A DNA stretch of 64,000 nt, taken from the NCBI GenBank assembly GCA_905221605.1, contig CAJNDS010002590.1, positions 993,918-1,057,917 on the forward strand, written 5' to 3'. Shown here in pieces: positions 20,101 to 31,878 of the stretch; position 1 is the first letter of the stretch; the number at the start of each line of letters is the position of its first letter. The DNA comes from Symbiodinium natans (lineage: Eukaryota; Sar; Dinophyceae; Suessiales; Symbiodiniaceae). Made by a program: the position numbers and the translations under genes. Below the pieces are notes generated by a model. That model did not search any database. It saw nothing but the letters and a program-made list of their open reading frames with translations, and was not told the DNA's origin.

Positions 20101-22136
20101 TTGCTGCATGCGGCCAGGGAGAACCGCGAAATGAAGATGACGCTCTCAATGCACGGCTCCACTGCTTCCGAGTGCAGCATAATCAGAATCACCCACTCCC
20201 TCCCCCGAATTGGAGGGGAAGTTCCGCATTGTACAGGCACCGTTAGCAGACCGGCAGCCCCCTAACATTCACAAGCCTCTGCAGTTGGTTTTTTTCTCTG
20301 AACTATCCTTGTGCTGCGCGGCCGCAGTCGTCTCGGCCGGCACAGGATGACTAAGTAGGGTCGGGGGTGCATATTCTTGTGAAGTGGACATTGTATACCG
20401 ACCGGGTGGAAGAAACCAAACGGCCATGACATACGCGTCAAACAAACACAAATGGCAGCGTTACGTTTACACTACCCTACACCCCCAATGCCCGGAAAAT
20501 ACCTTGCCGGTGCCGTATCCAATGCATCCACTGCCTGAATAAAGTTTGCCGTCCTCGAAGTCTGCAGCAGGCCCGCGGGAGTACAACGATCCTCAAACAG
20601 CCGAAGTTTTTAGGGTGTAGGACAGCTGGGCATGATGCTCGTAAGTCTGAGCTTCACGTTCACGTGGAGAACACCTGACCTCGATTGCTGGTCATGTTTA
20701 TTGCTCGAGGTTGGGATCTGCTGAATTACAAGCCACAATCTGCCGGCTCGCACCACACCTGTCCAGCCCAATGCAACCCTACTTTGACTTCGTTGTTCTG
20801 CGTCTCTCTCTCAATCTTGATCCTGGACCAGCCCTGCGCGCCGGGAGTGTGCCTTTACCTTGACTTGTAGCTTGCGCAGACGCGTGGCTCTGATCCTCTA
20901 GCAAACTCAGACCTTGTTTAAGTCGCGCAGGCACCTGGCGCTGTTAGGCCATTGCCCACGCGCCAGCCGAACCAGAGCCCAGACGAGAAGAGACGAGAAA
21001 CATGCTTCCTTGTGTCTGCTCTCTTGTGGGCCGGAAGGAGAGAATGGTGGAACCACGTGGAACCATGTTTCTTCGAATGCACTTTGCATCGAGCGAAGCA
21101 CTGTAGTATTTGTCTGCCTGAGCGAGCTTTCGTTGCGAGCACGGTGTCGTGTGTTCTTGCAGCTCTGTCCCAACAGTCGTTCACTAAGCCAGAGCAAATT
21201 ACTTCGGATAACGTCTTGCAGAGGACAGATCGAGCGGGGCAGCCGAGAGCATTCCACGTGTAGTTCTCTGGGCACGCAGGTCAAATGCTGAGTCGCGGGC
21301 GCAAGTTGCCCGATTTCCTTGGTGCGTTGGAAGCGGGCTTGCCAGAGGCCACATGTGACAACTTAGAGGGCAGTAGGTTGTTGAAAACCAGCGGAAGCAT
21401 TGCTGTGCACCAGGCCCCTACTCGTAGCCGACATCCGAAGTACTTTTTGTCGGCACTGCCCCCGTTCACAAGGGATTGCGCTGTTCTCCGGCCCCCGAAC
21501 TGTTGGCAATGCCGCATCATTTCTTAACCCAAGAGAGGGGCTGAGACGGCTAGGGCTTGCAACCAACCCAGGGAAGGCGACGACGAAACTCTCTCAAGAA
21601 GTCTGCAACCTCCAAGCAAACCACTGTACCCAAGCTCGTTCAACCCCTCCTAAACGAAAGTATCCCCCCTTGAACCTCCTTGTACCTTCTCCACCTACTG
21701 GCCCAAAGCCCACGCCGAGCAGCGGCGATGCTCTGGGTCTCACCTGACAGACCAGCTGACTGAATTCAGATGCTGAAGCCAAACCGTCTTCTGTGTGATG
21801 TTCGGCAGCTCCTATCTGGGCCTTCCAAACATTGCTGTAGGTCTTGGGCCTTGGGGCCCTTCTTGACCCAAACAGGCAGAAGAACTCTGGCAATTCGCGT
21901 GCCTGCAGTGGGGATGCAAAGAGTTGTCCCGCAATCGAATCTTCGAAATCTGCAGCCTCAGCATGCGGAGAAATGCTGGAAGCGTTGGCAATCTATCAAG
22001 GAAGCCAGAGGACCATAGATGGAGGAAGTGAAGGCGCGAAGCGGTTGATACAACTTGCTTGCACTCGCACTTTGGGATGGCAGTTCAGTGTTCATCGGTT
22101 CCCTGTTCAGTGCACAACAGGTGCTCTTGTTCGTCA
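17190..22136. other. gene-poor stretch
   Basis: Many overlapping short frames on both strands. None has recognisable motifs. A poly-G tract lies near 17308 and a short telomere-like CCCTAAA run at about 19104-19146. A minus-strand frame near 18360-18440 (TGKFALPVDFHMTLLPK) could be a lone exon. Nothing else is supported. Confidence 0.35.
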
Positions 22137-22294
22137 TCATTTGACCCGGACCTTCATCAGCACATGGTTCCAAACCGACACTTTGACATCACTCGGGAAA
22201 GTAGCCGCCACAGATGCCATCTCCTGTGAGCTTGTGTGGAACAACCCCTCTCTACGCAGCTTGTCCAGGTGGAACCAGCTTATGCAGACTTCTA
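22137..22294 (-). CDS. possible terminal exon of an unknown gene
   Basis: After a CCAACAG acceptor (22295-22297) the frame reads EVCISWFHLDKLRREGLFHT, SSQEMASVAATFPSDVKVSV, WNHVLMKVRVK and stops at 22137. Codon use and composition look coding. No upstream exon was identified and the family is unknown. Confidence 0.35.
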
Positions 22295-22399
22295 CTGTTG
22301 GACTATGTGCCGCCACTAGGCTTGGCCCATGGGCCACTCTTGGCGGCAAACGGTTGATAGGTCCTCCAGCTTCTAAAAGCTTCCGGCGATTCTAACTAT

Positions 22400-24650
22400 G
22401 GTTTTGCATTCATACTGTCATGAAATGGACGCAGAGCTTCCGACAGGGCCCTGTTGCTGCCACGAGTTTGTCGACCTCCACACGCAGCTCTGCTCACGCT
22501 TCACGGCTCTCAACTCGCCTTTCTCGCAACTCGCAGCTTTCACTTGAATTCTTAAGCTTCCCTCAGGAGCACAGAGAGGTTTTTTGGGCGTCCCAGCTGT
22601 TGATCCTGTGACCTTTGTCACTTGTAGGTCAAGTCCCACGAAGGCACCGCAGGACTTTCCCACCCCACAAAAGCTAACCAAAACCCAAGAAGTCAGAAAT
22701 GTCCAGAAGTGTCGCAAACTCGCAAATGTCCACAATAAACCCACACAAAGCCCCAATGAGTTCTCCCCGATTTCCCCCGAAAGCCTGGAGGTGGGGTTGC
22801 TCACGCCCGAAGCGCCAGAGAGCCGCGAGAGACCGCTGTTCGCCTGCTCATGCTGAAGAGCTTAGAAAACCTTTCGAAGTAAACATTTCGAGTGGCATGT
22901 TAAGGCTCTTTCATTTTTTTTTTTGTGTGTGTGTGTGTGTCTGTTGAGAAGCTGAAGCCTTTTGAGGCTTCGTGCTGTTTGTGGCACCCATGTGGGTCAC
23001 AGACTGAGCGCTACATTGGGGAACGATAATCACGGACCCCGAATATAGAGCCCAAATAGTAGGTTCCCCTTATAATGAGGACCGCAGTCAGGTACCCCTC
23101 ATATAACACGTAGGTGCAGGATGTACTCGGGTGTACAGCCAAGCAATCACATGCTTTTCAAAAGAGCCGCGGCGGGAGCACCTGGGGAGGGGAGAGCTCC
23201 TGAGGCGACATGGAATCCTGAGCCATCGGTTCAGGGTTTAGGGTTTACATTTGTTTGTGTATCTCTGATTTTTGAACAAATACTGAATACTGTCATTCCC
23301 CAAAACGAAAGCACACATTCTGGGACAACCGATGCAGCATGCACGGAAAATCGACTACCGCGGAAGGGAGCCCGACGTCTGGATGAAGGTCTGAGAACCG
23401 AGCGTCCAGTGCCCCTCCAGGCTCGATGCGTGAGGCACCTAGGCTGGAATATCGTGCTTTCATCATTCCCTGGGGGGGGCAATTTGTGGTACTAAAGTGA
23501 GGTGCCCTGCGTGAGCGACAAACGCTTCGGGGATTCTAGGACCGGCATGCAGTACTCATGAGACACTGGCCCTGTGAAACCGTTTCCTGTTCGCGAGTTG
23601 CTCGAAGCAGCCATGGGAAAAAATGCAGGCCGTGCTGGGTCGTCCTGTGCAGAGTTCAGCTCTGGCAGCCGTCCCACATTGACACATTCTGGGCTGTCGG
23701 CAGGGCCTACCGCTAGCCAGCACCACGTTTCTACAGCACATACTCCCCGCAGCAATGTAAAGATGCAAAACCGGACAGCTGAGCATTCGCCGCGCACTTT
23801 TGAAGCCCCGGGGTAGCCCCCGTCGAGACGCAGATACGGTGTGGACAGTGAGACTCGGCTCAGGCAAAGAGCTCTGCAGTGCAAACAACCTCAAACAACA
23901 ACTCCAAAACCCATCCCTGCCTGAGACGCAGCGCGCTAGGAGCTTGCAAGGGCTGGGGTGTCGGAGGTTGTGGTCCTGGCCCTAGCAAGACTTCTTCAGG
24001 ATCGTCTCAGTTCGGGATTCAAATGCTAGAAGCTGCCTGGAGGGCTCGTAAGCCTCTCACCCTGAAGCCCTCTGTTAGGGTCTCAGGGTTCAAAGCGAAA
24101 GCCTGGGCTTCCTCCGTGTCAGGGCATGCGCGCCAATTCCTCGGCTTTGGTTTCAGCTTTGCCTTTGTTTTTTCTACTTGCTCTCCAGGTTCGGGACAGA
24201 TAGCGTCTGTGGAAAGCGTCCTGGTGTGCATTCTTAAGCTGTGGTGGTCTGAATTCGGGTGTTTAACCGCTTGGACCTGCATCTTTCCGTGTGATCCTAC
24301 TGCATGCTGCGACATTGAAGCAGCTCTCGCTGCAAGCACTACTGAAGAGATCTCGGGCACCCATTCGTGTGCATCGATGGAAGTGGATGAATGCTTTGTG
24401 ACCCCCCCAATTGCAGGTTGCCTTTGGTAGCCGGGATTTCCGCAAGTAGAAGCGGCCCCCAACAACAGCTCCACACAGCCTGAGACCCGAAGATGCTCTT
24501 GCAGGCTCACACAAGACTTCTTTTGCTCTTGGTCGAGGGGAGCCGCGGTCCTGCTTGACGAGCTTGCGGAGACCTCTTTTGCATGGCGGCGAGGTCGGCC
24601 CACTCTCTCTCCAAACCTCTCTCTGCCTTGGTCACGACTCACGATGGCAG
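22400..24650. other. gene-poor stretch
   Basis: Contains a T-run and (GT)n microsatellite at about 22914-22940 and a short TTTAGGG run near 23230. A long minus-strand frame (24019-24885) overlaps the end of the glycosyltransferase in another frame and is treated as spurious. No supported gene. Confidence 0.35.
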
Positions 24651-24658
24651 GTCGTCTG

Positions 24659-26470
24659 TCAATCGCTTCTCTGCTCTTCTTGCCCATGCTGCGATGCCTC
24701 GAGTGCTGACAGCATCTCCTGCCAAGCCGCACCAAAAATCTTCGCGCAGTCTTCCCGGCGCACCGGAGACCACTCGTGGCAGCCGATGTCCCCGGCGCTC
24801 CAGGGCTCCAGCTTCGTTTCAGGTTCCTCAGCCAAGGTCTGCAAAAACCGCTCGCAGCACCGCAGCTGTCGAGCACCACTCCCAAAGTCGGACCACTCCT
24901 TGGAACTTTGTGGGCAGCCTTGAATACTCAAGCCGAAGTTTCGCAGATACTCCCTCATGAGCTTCAAGCGCCCTGAGCCAATGCCCGCCCAATGCACTGC
25001 CAAGGGCGTCAGAGGCTTCTGAAGCCTCCAGGATGACTTGTTCGTAGATTCCGGCAGCCATTGGGTTGTCCATTTTGTTGGCCAAGTGACCAAACGCATG
25101 CCCTTCAGGTTGTTGTCGTGATGGACAAAGAGGTTGTGGGCGACGAAGTTCACGGCTACAGCTTCGGGGTCGACAAAGCTGACGATGCGGCTCTTGCGCT
25201 GCCTGTATCGTCCAGCAAGCCGCTCTAACTCTTTGTGCCAACAGTCGCAATAGCTTCTGTAAGACATGACGCCGGTCATGTCGGGCAACATCAAGGGCAG
25301 GCAGGTGTGGCGGTATTTAAGACGACCTTTTGTTCGATGATGTGCCTCAAGGCCCACAATCTCGAGAATGGTCTCAGCCAAAGAACCCTGATTCCAAGTC
25401 GCAGCCCAGGAAATCTTCTCTTTCCAGAGGCTCAGCAAGAATCTGCTAAACTCGGTGTTTCGAAAGGCAGTAAACCCACTGTTTACACACTCTGAACCAG
25501 GGAAGGTATCTGCAACAAAGACGTGCCCTATCTCTTCGCCGTATGGTCTACTCGCCGACCTGTTCAACAACAACTCCACAATGCCACGGTGCCAACTATC
25601 GGGCCGAATGGTCACGTCGGAGTCCCAGAAGACAAGGAACGCCCCATCTTTCATTCTCCTCAACTCGTCCTCCATCACCCAGATCTTGCCCCACACAAGT
25701 GGTTCTCTCCAATTCACATGCAAGGATGGCGAGTGATCCGCAACTCTCGGCAGGAGGTGCAGCTCGGAAGCTGCAAGTGTCCTCCAGATTAAAGACGCGA
25801 ATGCATCCGCAGTACCTTGTGGCACCTCCTCGCGGATGGAAAAATACCAGCCAGAATCTTTGTCGGCACTCGCGCCGATGCTGTGCAAAACCGTGTTGTG
25901 TATGGGCAAACCGTCTGTGTTGACTACGAACCTCATACCTCGAGCTTTGGCATAGCACTCTAGGTGGCGAGCAAACGGCTCAACGTTTGCTTTCTGGAAA
26001 TACTCTGTGCTGTCGCCATACAACATGAATGTTGATTCTGACTCGATACCATGCAGGTCAGTGACATTGTGTCCAAAAGACCAATGTCTCGCGGGAATCT
26101 CGCAACTCTGAAGCTTCCTCCTGAGTTCAGCCGAGCGGATCGTGCTAAGCCTGCCGGTCATATTTTGCTCCAAGCTCAGCCAGACCTCTTGTCTCCGAAG
26201 CTCCAAGAAGGAAGGTCTGGGCGTTTTTTTGCCCACAACCAGGGTGAGGAGAAACCAAAGATGGCCACAGCGCTGGATGCTCGTGCATCGCAGCAACCTT
26301 AGCACTGTCGCAGCAATACCGCACTGGTTCGGATGCCGCGTGTCGAGATGCGCCAGGGACTTCGGCAACATAACTCGCGCGAGCGCCATGGCAGCTTCTG
26401 CTTCCCCGTCGCAAGGTGTCGACTTGCACAGTTCTTCGCACCGCGCCGCTTCTGTGGCCATTGCTGGCAT
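24659..26470 (-). CDS. GT34/GT8-like glycosyltransferase, single exon
   Basis: Transfers a sugar from a nucleotide-sugar donor, probably in the Golgi. One uninterrupted frame of 603 residues starts at ATG 26470 (a second ATG is three codons in). A short hydrophobic stretch (LWFLLTLVVG, about 71-80) could be a signal anchor. The nucleotide-sugar/metal site is FWDSDV with DSD at 283-285. It is followed by the family-typical NSGFTAFRNTEFSRF (330-344), WNQGSLAE (359-366) and AVHWAG (491-496), the late His being the usual third metal ligand. About 170 residues precede the first fold-like block FVVNTDGLPI. The order DxD, NSG...RN, W-x-Q and late H-x-x-G fits GT34 (alpha-galactosyl/xylosyl) or GT8-like folds. 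The substrate cannot be told. The lack of introns contrasts with its neighbours. Confidence 0.75.
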   Translation of the reverse strand: MPAMATEAARCEELCKSTPCDGEAEAAMALARVMLPKSLAHLDTRHPNQCGIAATVLRLLRCTSIQRCGHLWFLLTLVVGKKTPRPSFLELRRQEVWLSLEQNMTGRLSTIRSAELRRKLQSCEIPARHWSFGHNVTDLHGIESESTFMLYGDSTEYFQKANVEPFARHLECYAKARGMRFVVNTDGLPIHNTVLHSIGASADKDSGWYFSIREEVPQGTADAFASLIWRTLAASELHLLPRVADHSPSLHVNWREPLVWGKIWVMEDELRRMKDGAFLVFWDSDVTIRPDSWHRGIVELLLNRSASRPYGEEIGHVFVADTFPGSECVNSGFTAFRNTEFSRFLLSLWKEKISWAATWNQGSLAETILEIVGLEAHHRTKGRLKYRHTCLPLMLPDMTGVMSYRSYCDCWHKELERLAGRYRQRKSRIVSFVDPEAVAVNFVAHNLFVHHDNNLKGMRLVTWPTKWTTQWLPESTNKSSWRLQKPLTPLAVHWAGIGSGRLKLMREYLRNFGLSIQGCPQSSKEWSDFGSGARQLRCCERFLQTLAEEPETKLEPWSAGDIGCHEWSPVRREDCAKIFGAAWQEMLSALEASQHGQEEQRSD

Positions 26471-27171
26471 GCCTGGCTGTTGTTGTGCATAGCCCTGGCA
26501 AGAAACTACTTACGCATCTACTTCTCTGCATCCGTATCTGCTGGAGACAGGGGTGCGTGGATCTGGCATGATGCCGTACTTGCGTGGGTTGGCAGCCAGC
26601 CTTCGTAGATGACTGCATTGAATATATCTAGACCGGACATGGGACTACTAAGCTAGCGGTGCTGTAGTTTATCTTCCCGTTTTTGTTACCTTGTGGGATA
26701 TAATTACCCACACAAGATGCTGCGCAAGACAGAACGCCCTGACTCTCTGACGCAGCATCCCCACTCCCTCCCCAACTTGTTATAACGGAATAGGAGGGCA
26801 GCGTCTGGGACCTGAATCAAGTTTGGGAAAAGTGGTTTGGGGCGAAGGGGGGGTCAAGGGGCCTCTTCTGGGCCTTTTTCATGTAAGCAAAGGCTTCAGA
26901 GCTTTAAGGGCAGCAGCCTTGAAGGCTGTAGGCTTTTCGTTTCCAATCTATTATTGTAACCACTACGAACCACTTTCCATTATTGAGTTTCGGCAACTTT
27001 TTCAGACTGTTGCGAACCACTCTGCTCAGCGGCACTCAACATTAGTGCAGCATAGTGTCGTCAATCGAGAGTAAACAGCAAATAATCAGACCCACGTCGA
27101 CATTGGAGGAGACGCGGAGCCTTGCACATCAGGCGAAGTGAATTCGCTGTGCCACAACTCGAATGACTATT

Positions 27172-27240
27172 GGGGGGTATATAGGGGATTATACCATTAG
27201 GGGGTCTATTTTGGGGGGTCCTCTATTTTCGTAAACCCCC
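27172..27240. mobile_element. short MITE-like element, GGGGG ends
   Basis: Starts GGGGGGTATATAGGGG and ends CTATTTTCGTAAACCCCC. The right end matches that of the element near 54.77-54.88 kb. Non-coding. Confidence 0.45.
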
Positions 27241-27414
27241 GTATGGCAACTTATCCGCCGAGGCCTCGGGCCGGAGGTGTATAGGTTGTCAGAACAGGCA
27301 CCCCCCTCCAAATCCTCCGCAAGCGGACGGTTCGCCAGGACCAGAGGCAGTTGAAGCCCCTCCCAGCAGAGCACCCCCGCCTTTTCCCCCCCCCCCCCCC
27401 CTTTCCCCCCTGGC

Positions 27415-27600
27415 TCAACCCTACCATCAATCCAAGCCCAACCTTCTCTTCAACCCTAAACCCAAAAAAACCCTAAACCCCAAAGCATGAACCTTGAGCC
27501 CTAAGCCCTCAATCCTAAACTAACCCTCAACCCTAAACCCCAAACCATAAACCATAAACCATAAACCATAAACCCGGAACTCTAAACCCTAAACCCAACC
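27415..27600. repeat. interstitial telomere-like CCCTAAA array after a poly-C run
   Basis: A run of about 14 C (near 27388-27402) is followed by AACCCTAAACCC-type words and a (CCATAAA)n variant to about 27600. Confidence 0.75.
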
Positions 27601-27959
27601 CTTATTGCTTGGGTCCAGCGACTTGGGCGCTGCGGAATCACCATGCTCACGCGGATGCGCTGGGCCGGGCCGAGGCGGGTCGCGTAGCGTTAAAATTAAC
27701 AATCTCAACCTACCAAGCAAACCTGACGCTGCTGCGCTGTGCTTGGGTCACATTGCGCAAACGGTGCGGCCTGGCGGATCTGCCTACAGGCCTATACGCC
27801 TAAACTAGGTCGGCGTGGGATCATCTTCTGAGGCTCGCATCTCTGATTTTCGAATTGTCTCCGTCAATTTTTTGCCACTGGACCATGCGCCTACTGGGCA
27901 GCCCAAACTCATGGCCCTCAGGAACCACATTGGCCTTCCTGCGATCGCAAAACTGTAGC

Positions 27960-28115
27960 CTGCCCCTGACCCTAAAGCTCTAACCCCAACAACCCCTAAA
28001 AAAACCCCTAAACCCTAAAGCCCTGGAGAACACAAAATGTCGACTTTCAAAGGGGGGAGGAGGGGAACCCTAAACCCTAAACCCTAAACCCTAAACCCTA
28101 GGGGGGGGGGGGCGC
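27960..28115. repeat. interstitial telomere-like array with poly-G
   Basis: CCCTAAA words to 28020 and an exact run of about five CCCTAAA at 28066-28100, then ten or more G. One TGACCCT occurs at about 27967, inside telomere-like sequence. Confidence 0.75.
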
Positions 28116-28206
28116 CTGAAGTACTTTCCCTCCGGATCAAAGGACATCCCGCAGGGCTCGGCGTCCGCGGTCGGCTCCTTGGTTTCCCCCAGCTTTCACG
28201 AGGGCT

Positions 28207-28515
28207 TTGTTTAAAGTTGGTTGGTTTATAGGGTTAAAAGGGTTAATAGGGTTTATAGGGTTTATAGGGGTTATAGGGTTTATAGGGTTTAGGGCTAGAA
28301 AGTTACAGAGAGCAGGCTCTCTTGCGTTGAAGTCCGAGGGCCCGGCGTTTCCTGCCGCTTCAGAGACGAGAACAGCGTGCTCCTCGAAAAGGCCATCGAA
28401 GACCAGCTCCGCCACAGCTGGATTCAGGAATGGAAGGTTTAGGGTCTAGGGTTTAGGGTTTAGGGTTTCAGGGTTTAGGGTCTAGGGTCTAGGGTTCAGG
28501 GTTCAGGGTTTAGGG
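28207..28515. repeat. two degenerate telomere-like blocks
   Basis: GGTTTATAGGG and GGTTAATAGGG words at about 28218-28293, and TTTAGGG, TCTAGGG and TTCAGGG words at about 28436-28515. Confidence 0.75.
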
Positions 28516-28905
28516 CACTTTTCTGCACGCAAGTGTACTTCGCAGGGTTTGTAGGGCCATGTAGGGTGGTTCGGATGTCGGGTGTGACGTGGGCTTTCAA
28601 ATTCAGGCTACTTCTGTGCATGTAAAGGAGGTCTGAGTCTAAATCAAGTAGAGAAGCCACCCTCAAGTACCGCTATGAGCTATCCAAAGGGGGAAGTAAA
28701 GGCTGCTATCATCGGGCTTTAGTTCCTTTAGGTGCAGCGATGTGCCGCGTGCACTCCCTGTCTCATGGTGTGCACGTGGAAGAAACACTTTCCCTTCGGC
28801 TCTATCTCTCAAGTTTGTTTGACAATGCTGAGTACTGCGGCTTCAGCCTCACAACATGCCTGAACTCTACACCGGCAGCTAACATTCAGTAGACCTCGCA
28901 AGGAA

Positions 28906-28906
28906 C

Positions 28907-28939
<33 letters not shown>
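28906..28939. repeat. poly-C tract of about 33 bases
   Basis: The longest homopolymer of the window. No coding frame uses it. Length may be unreliable in assembly. Confidence 0.8.
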
Positions 28940-28942
<3 letters not shown>

Positions 28943-31276
28943 TGAACCCAATTTTATGCAGAAAACGGTGGCCCCGCGGCCATGCAGGGTTGGACAACTG
29001 AGATCCTACGCGGAAACGCGAAGAACTTCAACCGACAAGGAGATCCCCTGATCTGAGGCTCAAACGGTGGAGCCCGGGTGCAGGCTTTCTCGTCATGACC
29101 TCAAAGTTCTTGTGGCTTTTTGCCACCTTCACTAACATAGCAACTGTGATGAGCCGCTGCAAAGACAGTGTCCGCATGCTTGCTGAACCACTTGCGGAAG
29201 CGTCTCCGACGCAGAGGGACAACGCACAACTGGCAGCGAAGTCAGGAATCTCATGCCTGGGTCTGCTGCGTAGCGTGGTCGGGTCGGGTCACGCACAAGC
29301 CGGGCATAGATGTCGCCTGAGGCCTTCCGACGCACAACTCTCAGACACAAGCCCTCAAGCCGGCTCCTCTCAATCTCAAAAGGTTGAACCCTTGCAGGCC
29401 CCTCTCTTCTGATGAAACGACTGTCACTGTCGAGACCACTGCCTGCTGTGCCCAAAACACACTTAACTTGTGGCGGAGTTTAACGCTGCTCACCCACAAC
29501 GCCACTCGGGCTTCTTTTCAATCGATGACCACGCGGGCGAGGCCTAAACTGCAAACTAAGACTTGCCAGACTCCGCTTCAGCTCGCGCATTAGCGGCGAA
29601 GAAGCGTCAAAGCCCCTTGTGCAGAGGCCCCAATCGCAACTCCTGGCGCCACGTTCAGTGACACGACATCACACACTTGTGGCTAAACCGGAGGACTTGG
29701 GGCCGAAAGGCCACATGCCCATGAGCACACGCTTCCTAGAAGCAGCAGGGGCAACGATGGCCAGGCCCAGGTGGATCCTGCCTCAGCATCTCGTGTTTCT
29801 GTGCTACAGGAAGCGTTCTCTTGGCCCCAAGGTCGGTTCAAGGTTCGCCCTCGGCTTCGCCCCTGTAGGTGTCCCTAGCTGATGGCTATAGGTTGGCTTG
29901 TGAGGCTGCATCCTGACCTTCTCCGCAACACCCCCTGCCGGCTGCTCAGAAAAGATGCGAAGGAGCTTACCTTCCCTCTACAGATCTGAAAGCATCATTG
30001 ACCGGTGCCTTACAGAATGGCGTGATTTCGGATTCTGAGATACCGCCTCGCGCAACCGTTCACAACCACAACTGAGGCACGGATGACACCTCTTCTTGGC
30101 TCAGAATGGCGACGGCTGCCTGCAAGGGCCACGACTTGGAGCAATTTGAGTTCCGTGGCTGAATTTAGCGCTTAGCCGTTACATTGGCACAGATGCGACC
30201 TGCAAGGCCTTGTCATTACGATGGCTTCTTCTGAGAGCACCGCACCTTCCACAATGCATCGTTCGCGGCAGCCACGACTCGCCCACGCGAGATCTCCTTC
30301 GCTTGCTAATCTGCATGATTCAAAGAGAAAACCTCCAGCCTCACCATTAGCACAGCCCCGATAGTTCGGGTTCTGGCGAGGAAGGGGAAATTAGTCTTCA
30401 TTTGATGCTCAAGACAAGCTCTCTATAGTGCCCTAGTGATAGACAGGGATACTGGTCTGGGAGTTGTGAGATGTAGTGTTCAGAGAAGGCTTGGCAATTG
30501 AATTTGCAGGTTGCCCAGAAACCTATGTCGGCATCCGCAGGATTGGGCGGGCACTTTGCATTTGCATTGCATATCTCCACATGCACACGAAGGAACTGCA
30601 CGCGAAAGATATTTGCACGGCTTAGGCTCGAGCTTTGCTCCAAAGCCCCGGTCTACACAATCGGCGCATCGGGAGTCCAAAACGAAACAGTTCAGGCAGC
30701 TATGGCCTACGGTAAGACGCAAGAGGCATTTCCAAAACACAACCCGCCTGAAGTCCAGCAAAGTAGACGACCAGCCTGTTATCGGGGATTCAAAGGCCTT
30801 GGAAAACAGAAGAACCCCAACCCCGCCAGATTTAGCCGTGTGAGTCCGGCTCTCCCCAAAGGTTCAAGCCCAAAAGGAGCAGCCAAAACACGTGGGACTG
30901 CAGAGTTAGATCACGGCCTCGCCAGTCCTCCACAGGTGTTTGGGTTTCTGTTAACAGAAGGTTTTCAGGGTTCGCCGGAACGGCAATGACTCCATCACAA
31001 TGGAGAGCGATGCAGCTTACTTAACTTCAGGCAGAGAGCTTGAGACTTTTACAATACTGGCAAACCGGCGATGCTATGCTTGTTGTGCGGCGCCACGCTA
31101 CGAGGTGATACTAGGTGATACCATCAGCGACGTTCCTCGCAGCCGGCACTGCCAAGACAAAAACCCCTTGGATTCAGTTGACCATCCCACATCTTCTCCA
31201 ATTTATGTGCGAGGCCAGATTCCCCCAAGTTGATTCATGTGAGGGCTTCGGAGATTGGCATTTTCAATATGTCAAC

Positions 31277-31820
31277 TCCCAGGTCCGTCATCCGCCCACC
31301 GGCACAGTTGACCACTGGCACCAGGGCGCAGTAGTCATAGATTCCTAGGCGAAAAGAATGCAGAAGTCTGTGCCGGGGATCCTTGAGTTTTTGAGGCGCC
31401 CCCTATAGCCCTATAGAGCAATGAAGCGTCAAACTCCATCAGCACCCCTTGATTTCTGTGTCAGCTGACCTCCAAGCTGGTGGCTCGAAACATCTCCCAA
31501 CTGCTCCACGTGGCCGGCCTTTTTGAGCCCTTGCTTGCCCCGAAAAGAACTCACATTAACCCGACTGCAGTCCCGGCAAGAAACGAAAACATTCCACACA
31601 TTTTGAAAATTTTCACATCCCAGGGGTGCCGAGGAGCCTAGGTCTGCCTCGACCACGAGATCGGCTCCGAACCCAGCCGCCACCAGTCCATAGGCATAGC
31701 CTTCTTGGGGTGTGGATATATGCAAATATCCATATTATATGTATGTCTTGCTACTTTCTATGACTATGATGTTTGCGCGTCCGCGGGCGCGGGGAATAAC
31801 AGAAAGAGCGAGAGCGTGAG

Positions 31821-31878
<58 letters not shown>

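Larger units (their letters stand above)
26620..31270. other. gene-poor stretch rich in telomere-like arrays
   Basis: Between the glycosyltransferase and the phosphatase gene I see interstitial repeats, poly-C tracts and one MITE-like element, each listed separately. Competing short frames at 29.1-29.9 and 30.4-31.0 kb have no motifs or convincing splice pairs. Confidence 0.35.

Noticed and set aside
24019-24885. 288-codon minus-strand ORF overlapping the glycosyltransferase end
   Set aside because: It overlaps the glycosyltransferase 3' part in another frame and has Ser/Arg-rich composition without motifs. Probably a chance frame.
27415-28515. True chromosome end
   Set aside because: The telomere-like arrays are short, degenerate, of both orientations and internal, with unique DNA on both sides.
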